Shown piece after piece: positions 23,686 to 33,995 of a DNA stretch of 64,000 nt; within the stretch, counting starts at the first letter, position 1, and every line of letters begins with the position of its first letter. This DNA is from Physcomitrium patens (Eukaryota; Streptophyta; Bryopsida; Funariales; Funariaceae), in NCBI RefSeq assembly GCF_000002425.4, contig NC_037269.1, positions 12,646,675 to 12,710,674 on the forward strand. Reading direction: 5' to 3'. A program made the translations under genes and the position numbers. The notes under the pieces were generated by a model. The model did not search any database. It worked only from the letters and a program-made list of their open reading frames with translations, and had not been told where the DNA came from.

Positions 23686-23695
23686 TATATATAAG
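23686..23695 (+). promoter_or_regulatory. TATA box of element D LTR
   Basis: TATATATAAG, 11 bases after the proximal heat-shock-type element TTCAAGAAGCTTC. Confidence 0.6.
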
Positions 23696-23848
23696 AGTCA
23701 AGGTTGAGGGAATCTTTAGTCTTGACAACTCACTTCTTGTGGTCTCGCCATGACCTTCTTGCCTTGTATCTAGTTATTGTTCTAATGTCAAGCTAATTCC
23801 ATTTCTTGATCCTAAATCCTTATCTTGTATATAGTTCCTAACAACGGA

Positions 23849-24220
23849 CTTATCAAATAAGACATTGTAATTGTCACAACCTTAAGACAATAAAATTGAA
23901 ATAAAAATTCTTAAGAATGACATATCTTTTGTCAAATAGATGGCAACATATAATGTGTTTGGTATCACAACCTTGGAAGAGACTCCAAGTATTTGGTGAT
24001 TTTATTAGAAGTATGAACAACTCTTGACAATATTCCAAATGTTTTAGTTGAAGGAAGTTACAAAGACCTCAACAACAATCAAATAACAAGGTGGTCTTCT
24101 TGCTCTAGTATAAGACACTATCAATGGCTGAGAGGACCTATCAATCATCTTCAAAGGGAACAAAGATCAGAGTATGTGGCAAATATAAATTGCCGCATCT
24201 TGGATAGTCTCAACATATAA
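23849..24220 (+). pseudogene. Extra gene of element C, 3' fragment
   Basis: Continues the gene cut at 18186. It reads VEGSYKDLNNNQITRW, then HYQWLRGPINHLQREQRSEY and ends ILDSLNI with TAA, in parallel with the intact copy of A up to the same stop position. A purine tract follows, then the 3' LTR. Confidence 0.8.
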
Positions 24221-24267
24221 AGATTGCTCCTCATAGAATTTGTTCATAGAAAGGGGGAGAGAGGTAA

Positions 24268-24795
24268 TATCATAGATATTCATAAATATTCTAATAAATA
24301 CCTATATGGTTAAGTAGAAGTAGATAAAAATAAATAAAAGTAGATTAATTTTATAATACCTTTTAGAGAAGCTTCATAGATGCTACTTTGATTTTATATA
24401 TATTTGTAGTTGATGGGTAGGTTAGAATCTTGATCAATAAATTAACGACATGTTGATAGCTTGAAAAATAAGTTAATTATGTGGTATACATATAGAAAAC
24501 TTATCTTATAAGTTAAGATACATGTCTTGTAAAGTCAACACATTTTAGAGGTTCAGCAAGACATTGCCATGTAGCTCCTACTGAAGAATATATGTAGAGG
24601 TAAGAGTGAAGCCTTCTTTACTCTAATCAATGTCTTTTTAGTCCTTAATCTTATTTCTAGATTTTCTAGTCTTCTTATTTTTGGCAATAGCCATTCTAAT
24701 TCAATAATATATCAACTTTGAATGACTTTTTAGTTCTTTTTAGTATCACAAGAGTGTATTGAAGATTTCTTTGTTTGAAATTTATGCCCTTGACA
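24268..24795 (+). repeat. 3' LTR of element C
   Basis: Starts TATCATAGATATTC (first G decayed to A) and ends CCTTGACA, followed by the duplication GCAAG. It aligns with 13865-14403. Confidence 0.85.
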
Positions 24796-24839
24796 GCAAG
24801 TAAAACAAAAAAATAAGAAAAAATTAAAATAATCCATTC

Positions 24840-25216
24840 ATAGATATGTGGCTTGTTTCCAATAACATCTCTTGGTGGTTCAAGCTATATACTTATCGTA
24901 ACTGATGATTATAGTTACTTTATTTGATTTGATTTTTTTTGCTACAAATCACAAGGTTTTGCAAAGTTTAGATTTTATGAATATGGTTGAAATGTAATTC
25001 AAAATAAAATTTTGATCAATGCGCTTTGATCATAGCAAGAAATTTCTTTCTAAAAAATTTATCACATTATGTCAAAAAAGTAGAATAAGGCAGGAACTCA
25101 CAAATGGATCTACTCTAAAACAAAACAACATTGTAAAAAGAGCCAATTGCAAATTAATTGATATGAATTGCACTATGACAATTCAAGCCAAAATGCCAAC
25201 TTTTCTATGGATATAA
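24840..25216 (+). pseudogene. Integrase remnant of copia element E
   Basis: Shows the copia integrase pattern: SLGGSSYILIVTDDYSYFIW near 24872, then LRFDHSKKFLSKKF, RQELTNGST, a decayed PQQN block and MPTFLW near 25190-25213. The second catalytic Asp is in FDHS. Stops are few, but the reading ends abruptly at the Y-family insertion. Confidence 0.75.
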
Positions 25217-26950
25217 ATCATTTTTAAAATCCCAATTTGTCATTCCTCTAGATTTTTGGTTCCAAAATTTATATATAGATTAAAACATGAAAATATAATA
25301 AATTCTAGCCTCAAGTTAAGTTTGGCCTATTTGTAGAATATGACCATAGAACTAAACGATTTTAAGTATGAATTTTCAATGAGCATAAGCTAAAAATTTC
25401 TAAAAATGTTGTAGTAATATGTGGGGTCTACTTGAGAATGCATTAAATACCTGGCCGTGGAAGAAAAAATAGAACTTGTAATAAGATGACTATAATAATT
25501 TTAATAAAATCCTAAATAAACATAAATTAAATTATAATAATGCTAATTAATTTTTAATTAAATTCAAATTTATAAAAGAAATATAAAAAAATCATAAATT
25601 ATTCTTAATAAAATATATATAATAAAAAAATATCAAAAAAAATATTAAAAAAATATCAAAAGTAAATTGTTTAATTAAACCTTAATAAAATCCTAATGTA
25701 ATCTTCAAAAAACTTTAATGAAATCCTAAACCAAATTCTAAACAAATCCTAATGAAATCCTAAATCCTAATCACACATTAATTAAATTCTAAATCCTAAT
25801 CTTAGAACAAACTTTAATAAAATCTTAAATCTTAATCAAATACTAATTAAATCTTAATCAAATTCTAATCTTAAATCAAATCCAAATAAAATCCTTAATC
25901 TTAATTAAGTCCTAATCAAATCTTAATCAAATCCTAAATAAATTTTAATAAAGTCCTAAATAAATTCTAATCAAATCATAATCAAATCTTATATAAATCC
26001 TAAATCTTAACCAAACTCTAAATCAAATCTTAAGTAAATCCTAAATAAATCTTAGATACTAAAATAACTTTAATCAATCCTTAATCAAATCCTAAATCCT
26101 AAACAAACTCTTAACATATCCTACATTAGATTAAAAATTCAATAAATAGTTTTTGAATTGTTGATTTTGACTTAAAATTTGCAAGATTTGTAATAACTAA
26201 ATTTAAACCAAGCATAAAATATTTGAAAAAGATTTCACATACTATATAGGTGATAATTCTTGAATTCCCCTCAGATATCAGGTAGCCTTTTTGTCCAACC
26301 CTGATATTGATATTTATGAACCACGATTTCTTAATTTTACTTTTAAATTGGTTTTAAAATTTTCAGAATTATTGGAAGTCAAGTTAAGTGCCTTTGAATA
26401 AAATTATATTTCAATCCAATTAACAAATTAATAGATATATTAGAAATTCTCATTGATCCTATAAACCTCAATTTTTAAGACTATAACCTACAAAATTTTC
26501 GTATTCTTTAATCTAATAGCTTGATTGACATCAAATTTTTTACACACATTCATAACAAGCACAACAACAAATTTTCAAATTTTTACTTATAAATATCCTA
26601 CAAAACTCACAAAATCTTCAAATTCATGAACTTACTTTTATTTCACAAAATCTAAATCTATCAAGTACATTATTAACTTAAAAAATCCCTAAAAACCTCA
26701 ATATTAATCCAAATGACATGAAATTAACTCTCAAATTGTTTTTCACAAGTTTATTCTCAAATTTCATTCTTTGATTGACAAAAAAACCTTAGAAATAATA
26801 TAGGTGCTCGGTTTTGTGCCTTTGGATTTAATTTTGATCCTAGTTGGCAATTGGTCCTTTTAGGATATCAATTCTTATTTTCTTGTACTAACTTTTGCTA
26901 AAATATATAATATAACTCTTCTATGATAAAACATTTCCTTTCTTCTTTTA
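25217..26950. repeat. Repeat family Y inserted in copia element E
   Basis: Non-coding, very AT-rich. 25430-25480 matches 58150-58200 (CTTGAGAATGCA...CCTGGCCGTGGAAG) and 26755-26910 matches 50041-50200. Between them, about 25500-26150, is a degenerate tandem repeat built on AATCCTAAAT/AATCAAATCCTA. LTR-like but the boundaries are not defined; the copia integrase stops before it and reverse transcriptase follows it. Confidence 0.5.
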
Positions 26951-27419
26951 TTTAATGGCTGTTTTATTATACAATAACATATTCTTCAACAAAACAAATG
27001 TCTTAAACAAAGATATTGTACCAAACCATAATCTATCAACTATTCAAAATAGCACCAATGTCTTAAACAAGACAAAAGCAGAAACACCAATCAAACCAAA
27101 GGACTCACTATTACTTGCATCTAATAATGCAAATAAAATATAATCAAATCTAAATATCAAAAGATCAATTGACATCAATGAATAAATTCTACCCACCGCA
27201 TTCTTAATCAATGCCATTGGATATCTAGTTCTTGATACATCTACGCATCCTACAAGAAATACTCATATATAAAATGGTATTATTCAATGGCATCATCCTA
27301 CTCAAATCCAAGAACTATCTTCTTGATTGAGAGATAGGATAATGTTCTCTTGCAATGGTCTCAACACAACAATAAAATCACATTCTCTTTACCAAATCAT
27401 ACCCTACTTACAAATTGAA

Positions 27420-28645
27420 TACAATTATTTTTTGGTATTACTCATGAGCCATTAGATCCTATTAGTTTTGATGCAATTAATGTTGATCCAAATTGGAAAG
27501 AGACTATAGAACAAAAGTGTACTTCCATTATGAAGAACAACATATGGAAGCTCTATGACCTTCCACAATGCATCCTCACCACAAAATAGACATTCAAAAC
27601 CAAAATTCGATGCAATAGAAAACCAATAAAACACAAGGCAAGACTAGTTGCAACTTTGAACAAATTTAGATAATTGACTATAATGAAAACTTTAATCTAA
27701 TTATGAAATAGAAAGCAATATGATTGATCATTCTTCTTACAACCAACAATGAATGGTCACTTCTTTATTTCCATATAAGATCCACTTTCCTAAATGGTGA
27801 TCTAAAAGAAATTATATACATACTCATCTCTAATAGTTTCTACAATTTCACAAACTTCAACAAAATATGCCAACTTAACAAGTCTCTTTATGGCTTGAAG
27901 CAAGTATGAAGGGCCTAAATTTAAAAAAATCAATATATTTTTTAATATACACAATTTTTTCAAAACAAAAGTAACTACAATCTCTACTATCTCCAAGATA
28001 GTGTTGGCACAACCATTGTCATACTCTACATTGATGATCTCTTGTCAACTAGCTTTAATTCCAACAAAATAACCTAAATCAAAGACTAACTCATGAATCA
28101 ATTTGAAATATCAATTCTTGAAAATATTGATTCCTATGTTGGAAAAGATTACTAGAATCTTCCTCTCCTAACTTAATTGTAAAAGACACCACCCATATTA
28201 TGAAGGACTTGACTATGGAAGATTACACACCATCCTCTACATCCATGACTAAAGGACTTAACATCAACAATGAGGCAGACTTGCAACACATCAATACAAA
28301 GCATTTCTAGAAATTTATGGAAATGCTCATATATTTGGTAAATACAAAACCAAAAATCTCCACTGCCAAAGGAATTCTTTGCAGCTTCATGCATAATCCT
28401 TGAATTCCACACCTACAAGTAGTGAAGAATTTGCTCACAATCCAGTGTGCCGCAACAGATCCAAACACATAGAAATGTGGTTACACTACATACGAGAAAA
28501 TCTACTCACATGAACAGTAGATCTGTTTTTCGTATCAACACATGATCAGATCACACATATCTTCACCAAAGCTATAGGAAAGAACAGATTTGTCAAGCTT
28601 AGAAGCAAAATGGGAATAAAAAACTCAAGCTTATTATCAGAATTC
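27420..28645 (+). pseudogene. Reverse transcriptase and RNase H remnant of copia element E
   Basis: Copia reverse transcriptase landmarks in order: WKETIEQKCTSIMKNNIWKL, KHKARLVA, RSTFLNGDLKEIIYI, QLNKSLYGLKQ, and VILYIDDLLST, which retains the catalytic YIDD. RNase H and the Pol end follow: NRSKHIEMWLHYIRENLL, then DQITHIFTKAIGKNRF and a terminal stop near 28645. Stops and frameshifts break it up. Base composition becomes less AT-rich toward the end. Confidence 0.85.
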
Positions 28646-29239
28646 TAAACGGGATCCAACTTATAAAATCCTAGAAAAAACCTAGTTCCCTAGCACAAAG
28701 GGCCCTGCTTCCTCCATAGTCAAAGTTTTGTGAACAGCACCCCGAAACTTAATCACCTGTCTCTTGCAATCTGTCCATCGGTAGTAAACCCTAGGGCAAC
28801 GTCTATATTGAACCGCAAAGAACCTCGACTGACTATTGACATCACCGAGGTTATCTCTCAAAGAAACCACCTTCTCCGATTATACCCCATCAAAACCTTC
28901 ACCGCTCACAGGAGTTCGCAACAACAAGAAGATAATATCCAAACACCAATGACAAACTCAATGAAGTGTTGCCAAGAGGAACCAAAAGCTCCACAGAAGC
29001 ATCTGAATCTGCAAAAATTTAGTGCTTTACAAAACCATTACATCCAGGGTAAACACTCGTTGTACTCTGCACACTCCATCTCCAAATCACGTGGAAAGAC
29101 TCACTAGCGAAAACTTCTGGGTATCACGACGACTGAAACCTGCATACATCCTCCGGTAACTCGATTCCAAAAACCAGGAACACTTCGATCTCGTTACCTT
29201 ATCAAAGTATGATTTATCGAGAATTCTAAGCGCGAGGGG
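28646..29239 (+). other. 3' non-coding part of copia element E, little decayed
   Basis: Between the Pol end and the 3' LTR. Base composition is like the gene island. A 125-codon open frame (28730-29107) crosses it but shows no recognisable motif. Just before the LTR is a purine tract, GCGAGGGG. It may include host or captured sequence. Confidence 0.5.
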
Positions 29240-29416
29240 TGTTGGAGATCTATATTTCATTCTGTCAGATAGATGAACAACATTCATTTGATCACGAACT
29301 AGTAAATGTATCGTTCTCGTGCCCATCAATAAAAAAATGTTGTTACTTTTTCTATGTGTATTCAGTTAGAGGGTCACATTCAAGAGACATATTTGTGACA
29401 TAGTATATTCATTCAT
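29240..29416 (+). repeat. 3' LTR of copia element E
   Basis: Starts TGTTGGAGATCTATAT, ends CATTCA, followed by TTTGTATT, which also precedes the 5' LTR. It aligns with 5561-5765 but keeps many Cs that have become T there. Confidence 0.75.
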
Positions 29417-30057
29417 TTGTATTTGTTGGCATTTGTGATGAAACTCACAAGCGACAAGAACATAATGGGTTTTGCAATACCCTGCAGAAATAAAAAAATA
29501 TATGGAATGCTTATGTAACATTCCATACCCTCTTGTTGTAACCGCATGAAAAGAAGCGCTGGGATAGCAACGAGGCAATTCAATCCACAGACCTTGCACG
29601 ATCCACATTATAGAACAATACATAATTCTCCACAAGACAGTTGTACAGGTGGCGTCAACTTTGTAGCGTCCGATTTCGCGGACGAGAGCGTCGGACCCGC
29701 AATTTGAGCGCTTCGACATATGGAATTGAATGCTTTGGGGTTGGACTGGTAAGAATTCCGCAATGTGAATTTTCGGACCATTTCCACCGACTCATCTGGC
29801 CTTCTTGCCAACACTTGCACTGATGCGGGACTTGGTAGTGGACGAATTACTTTCATTCTTGACGCCTACTCATTCAAATACCAGCTTTTAACGGCCTTCA
29901 AGAGGCTGCTCTTGGATTGCCGACAAGTCTCTCCTTCACAATAATTTTGAGCACATAAAACCTGGTTTTTTTAGGTCTAAAGCCTTCCTGTAGACTTTTG
30001 TTTGGGGTCCATGCTCCTCATGTGTCTCGATGAGTTTGATTTGTGTTAACTTACAGG

Positions 30058-30088
<31 letters not shown>

Positions 30089-30940
30089 CGTTAGGAAGAG
30101 TTTTTACATTAAAAAAAAAGCCACTTGATATTCGGGTGGATGAACACAATAGTTTAGTTCCTTTATGCTTGTTGATGAGGTATACTTACATCGTTTTTCT
30201 ATTCACGCTTTGAAGCTTTTCGGAAACTTTGAGAAGGGCATTTGACGAATTCAAATATTGAAAAATATGTTTGCATCCAAAAATATATGTTTCAAAGTCC
30301 CCATTCCCAAGACACTTGTATATTACTCTGTGTATGACAGCATTATTTACACATATTTTCTGATTTATATATTTATTCATGTTTTACTCATACATTCACA
30401 ATATCCAGAATCCATAACTTGAAGAAAAACTCGTAAACATAACAATCTAGAAAATGGTATTATTAGTCAATCAACATCTACTCCGACTTAAGAATACAAC
30501 ATTAATATAAATTTTAATTCAAAATTTCACTAATTATATTATTAAATATTAAAGATTAATATTAATTATTAAACTTTCATAGTGTACATACCCTACTTGA
30601 ACCGATTCTCCTTAATTTTTCCCGAAAACCATCTCATTTGAACATTGAATTGAAATAAAATAAACATAGAATGCTCTCGCAGCATTGTCATTATAGCAAA
30701 GCGGCTTGTCCTTTTGGCTTGGAGTAGCATTAGAGTGTGCTTCATACACTTGGAGTACTATGTCGGTAGCTCTGCATATAATTACTGCGGCTTGCTGTGA
30801 AGCTACTAAACTTGATGTGCAAGACTTAAGAAATAGTCGAAAATCCAAGGGGATTCACGTCTTTAGAGTTCACGTGTCGCAGAAGAAATGAAATCAAAGC
30901 AGCGATGGCAATTAGACAGAATGTGAACTGCAGTTCGTGC
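29417..30940. other. Intergenic region between element E and the kinase gene
   Basis: Base composition near genic at 29417-30000, with several short open frames on both strands and no recognisable product. A TA microsatellite lies at 30058-30083. 30100-30640 is AT-rich. The part nearest 30940 is presumably the 3' untranslated region of the minus-strand kinase gene. Confidence 0.4.
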
Positions 30941-32903
30941 TTAAAAAGGAAACAATAGCATGCCGACTCCGATTGCAGTGAAAGGCACAGTGAAGTTGTC
31001 ATCAATTGGGAGAGGCAAACCCTCGACAATTGCACCGGCAAGGGCCACCGCTAGCGACGTAATATAAACACCCGGCGTTGCTGTGAAAAACCCACATGCT
31101 GAGAAGATAGCTATGTATCTGCATATTTCAAAACAAAGCCAACATAACCATTCAACTCATGGCCAACCGAAAAATGATTAAGACGTCCGAAATCACAATA
31201 CAATTTAAAATGTGTAAAAACTGGGCAGATTTAGGACTTTTATCTATATCCAGAAACATTTTGCTACCATCACAGAATTTTGAGGTTGGTTACATACACC
31301 GTGGACGCGAGTGAGGCCAGCATAAAGAAAGCCACAGAGCCAATGTATGATTTGTCGCTGTTGTACGGTAACTTCAGCTTACCATACTTTCTGCCCACAA
31401 TATCCGCAAACCCTGCATCACCCATATCAACATCAACTAACATCGCCTCAACGCTCGATGGCCCTTACTGGAGGGATACACAACCAAAAGCTTCAAAACA
31501 AACCTTGCAGTGGGATAATCTGCCATGGTTTGTCTGTTTCAGTGACATTCTGTGTGATGGATAGAAAAGCCGAGAACAAGCATGCCGACTGTACTGCAGA
31601 AAAACAAGTATGACAGAGCAAATGATTTTACCATCGCCTGCGCACAAAGTTGCAATTGCACATATGCCAATAGGTGAATCTCGCCAGAAAAAAAGTGTTG
31701 CGACCAAGATTGCAATTGCATAATAAAGGGGACCCTGCAGCAATTCCCTGCAATGGGTTGTCAATTGTGAAACGGAGTCCAACATCGTAGAACTGGTGAG
31801 CGTAAGAGATGTGAAAGAGTTATAAACCAGACACTCTTGAACTGGTAGCCTCTGGCAAAAGATTACCTTCGGCTGCCTCCTCTGCTTATTGCTTTTACGA
31901 GAGACTCATTCTTCCAAAGACCAAGCCCTAACCCAATCATACGAAATCCGTTTGCCACAAGTGCAAAGGCTGCCAGATACTTAGCAAGAGGAGCAGTGCT
32001 GCAAGATGAAGAACAAAGTGTTACTATCCACACCGAATCCCTAAGCAAGTTTGTGTGCAATGAACCCACACATTTCGGAACATACCGAAACAAAAGGTGA
32101 GGAAAGTCAGCCTTGGAGCCAGCAAGACACCATCTAGCATCTCAGCTTCTAAAGTGTGGCTGACTATGTTAGTGCATTCGCCATAGTGAAGCTGAGTGCA
32201 GATCTAGCGTTACAAAGCCTCACCTGAAAAGAGGCCAGAACAGCATAAACACCAACCCAGACAGTATGTGGCAGAGCTTTCGACTCAACGTCTGCATATA
32301 CCAACAGGACTATCAAATCAGGACATTCACAAGGACTTTCGGGGTTTTCCAGAGAACGCAGCAACAAACTCAAAGCAATAGAGTCTGCAGCACAAGCTTC
32401 AAGTTCACACCCAACTTCTTGAACTAGGGCTTCGAGACAGTTATGAGAGTGCTGTGTTGAGGCACAAAACAAGCGTATCGAGCCACATGATATCGCAGGA
32501 AGTGACACAGCCTCAAAATGAGGAAAAGTTGCAGAAATGCAGAGGCAAGTTTCACCTTCTCTAAGAAATCGCGTTTGGCTAGTTCGTCAAAAAATTGTAA
32601 TATTCCGAGAGCCCCAGTCAAAGTGAACACAGCGACCACGTAATCGGATAAAGGGGAAGCTTGAACTGCTTCGACGGCAGAAGCCCAACCAGAAGACATT
32701 ACCATGACAGAGCTACACAGAAACCCAACCGAAATTCTTTTCCAAAGCCCTTGCGATTGTGGGCAGCAACTCTGGGAGAATCTCGTCAAACAGGTCACAG
32801 AAACAGGTGCCATAGCCACTAGATTTTGAACGTCACCGCGAAACTTGAGATCGATAAAACACCGGGGATCCACACTCACACCCTCACATTCTCGCGGGAA
32901 CAT
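30941..32903 (-). CDS. FOLK: Farnesol/phytol kinase, plastid (six exons)
   Basis: Exons 32903-32556, 32291-32224, 31998-31867, 31747-31632, 31412-31298 and 31118-30941 join in phase to 957 bases (318 residues). All introns are GT-AG. The enzyme phosphorylates isoprenoid alcohols (farnesol, geranylgeraniol or phytol released from chlorophyll). Conserved blocks: FFDELAKRDFLEK then LSRKLCHILSGLVFMLFWPL, NGFRMIGLGLGLW, ELLQGPLYYA, FFWRDSPIGI, the signature CAGDGFADIVGRKYGKLKLP with PYNSDKSYIGS, and a hydrophobic C-terminus ending LPIDDNFTVP...LFPF. Several hydrophobic segments fit a multi-pass membrane protein. The first 60 or so residues fit a transit peptide; a second possible start is Met31. 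CAGDG...KLPYN favours the farnesol-kinase branch over VTE5 phytol kinase, but the exact substrate is not decided by sequence. Confidence 0.9.
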
Positions 32904-33362
32904 TGCGCGACAAACTAACAGCTTTTATGCGCGCTACGAGTTAGATTCCAGATGCTTGCCACCATAACCCAAATGCAGCCTGATTTGTTTTTTTTCCATT
33001 CTTCCTGTTGCTTCTGTTGCTCATGCTGACTTCAGGGTTGGTGTCTTCAGTCGTTACTATTTATGCTCTTTTAAAATTTGAATTCACAAAATGGTGTTTC
33101 TTTTTTTGGTATTTTAATATAAAGTTGGCATAAAATGTGTTATTTGTGTGTATATATATATATATCTATATATTATTTATTTTTTTATTGAGGTTTTTTT
33201 TAATTGGTTTCCACTGTGACTATTACTCTAAACTTAATTCGCCAAACTTCTATGGTAATGCATAGATGTAGGCTATTATTTATCTATTTTCACGTATGTA
33301 ACTACCTATCTGCTAGTTATATTACAACACCATCCACCATAACTAATATTTAATATTCAATC

Positions 33363-33394
<32 letters not shown>

Positions 33395-33995
33395 CCAACC
33401 AATTTTAACGAATAGAGTTATAGTTACTTAAAATTGATTTATAATGAAATATTGATAACTTTATTAACTAGAGAGTTGACTGAGAATCTGACCCTAACCC
33501 TTATTTCATTTCAGTTTCCATCGTCCCCGACAGTCGCTTTGTGTCTGCGAACTGACGCTGCAGCCTCGCTTGTCCATCGCCGCCCTTTTCGCCGCCTTAA
33601 ATCTCTCAGTCTCCAAACTCACCAAGTTTTCGTAAACTTGTGGCGTGTTCGGCAGCGCGTGATCGCAGCATTTGAAATTCGAGCGGCAGGTCTTGATGCG
33701 CATACAGCCAGGGAGTTCTTTTAGCGGCGGAGGAAACGGAAGCTGGGAAGACGATGATGACTGCGGAATGAATTGTGGAGATATCATGCCCTTGCTAGGC
33801 TTTGCACCTCTGACATCGCGTTGAAACTCTGCTCGTCTTTCATAGTTGCCGTGATGGAGTAAGGGTGGCTGTCGAAGTGCGGCTCATGCACTCGATTGCA
33901 TGATTGAGGAGTAGGTGCGGACGTGTTGGCGAGTTTCTTGATTGTGTTGATTTTGTTTTGAGATTCTGGTTTCTCGTGGAAGGGACGGTGAGGGA
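32904..33995. promoter_or_regulatory. Head-to-head intergenic region between the kinase gene and PDV2
   Basis: 1.1 kb between two divergent start codons, so both promoters must lie here. It holds AT microsatellites at 33152-33176 and 33366-33394. The stretch from about 33490 is GC-richer and is probably the PDV2 leader. A 96-codon open frame (33434-33724) is likely a chance upstream frame. Confidence 0.55.
33366..33394. repeat. AT dinucleotide microsatellite
   Basis: About 14 AT units between the two divergent genes. Confidence 0.9.

Larger units (their letters stand above)
18187..23843 (+). mobile_element. Element D: chromovirus of a distinct subfamily nested in C
   Basis: Begins TGTTACAATC and ends TTCCTAACA. 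The target duplication is GCGGA (18182-18186) against ACGGA (23844-23848), one base decayed, inside the extra gene of C. It holds a truncated 5' LTR, gag, protease, reverse transcriptase, RNase H, integrase, chromodomain, extra gene and a 452-base 3' LTR. Its proteins differ clearly from those of A and C, so it is another subfamily. Stops and shifts throughout. Confidence 0.85.
23392..23843 (+). repeat. 3' LTR of element D
   Basis: 452 bases from TGTCACAAATATACAATT to CCTAACA, preceded by a purine tract (AGAGGAAGAAGTGA). It contains a dense array of GAA/TTC units, a proximal TTCAAGAAGCTTC at 23662-23674 and a TATA box. Confidence 0.8.
13865..24795 (+). mobile_element. Element C: decayed chromovirus of the same family as A, host of D
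   Basis: LTRs at 13865-14403 and 24268-24795, flanked by a perfect 5-base duplication GCAAG (13860-13864 and 24796-24800). The interior holds reverse transcriptase (3' part), RNase H, integrase, chromodomain and the extra gene. Gag, protease and most of reverse transcriptase are deleted. It is inserted in copia element E and is itself split by a probable solo LTR (16569-17736) and by element D (18187-23843). Heavy decay with many TAA/TAG/TGA codons. Confidence 0.88.
5561..29416 (+). mobile_element. Element E: decayed Ty1/copia LTR retrotransposon, host of nested insertions
   Basis: Copia-type domain order on the plus strand: gag remnant (5860-6458 continuing at 12837), integrase (24840-25216), reverse transcriptase (27420-28160) and RNase H (28190-28645). 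It is bounded by short LTRs (5561-5765 and 29240-29416) that align along their length. A primer-binding site follows the 5' LTR and an 8-base direct repeat, TTTGTATT, abuts both outer ends. Elements A, C (carrying D) and a Y-family piece interrupt it, so about 24 kb of genome holds about 5 kb of original element. Stops and frameshifts are everywhere. Integrase preceding reverse transcriptase distinguishes it from the Ty3/gypsy elements in the window. Confidence 0.8.

Noticed and set aside
25500..26150. CRISPR array or interstitial telomere
   Set aside because: No constant repeat or spacer length, eukaryotic context, and no clean CCCTAAA units.
28730..29107. 125-codon plus-strand frame near the end of copia E as a captured gene
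   Set aside because: No recognisable domain, no splice context, and a competing minus-strand frame overlaps it; kept only as non-coding 3' region.
33434..33724. Separate 96-codon gene before PDV2
   Set aside because: Lies in the presumed PDV2 leader, with no motif.
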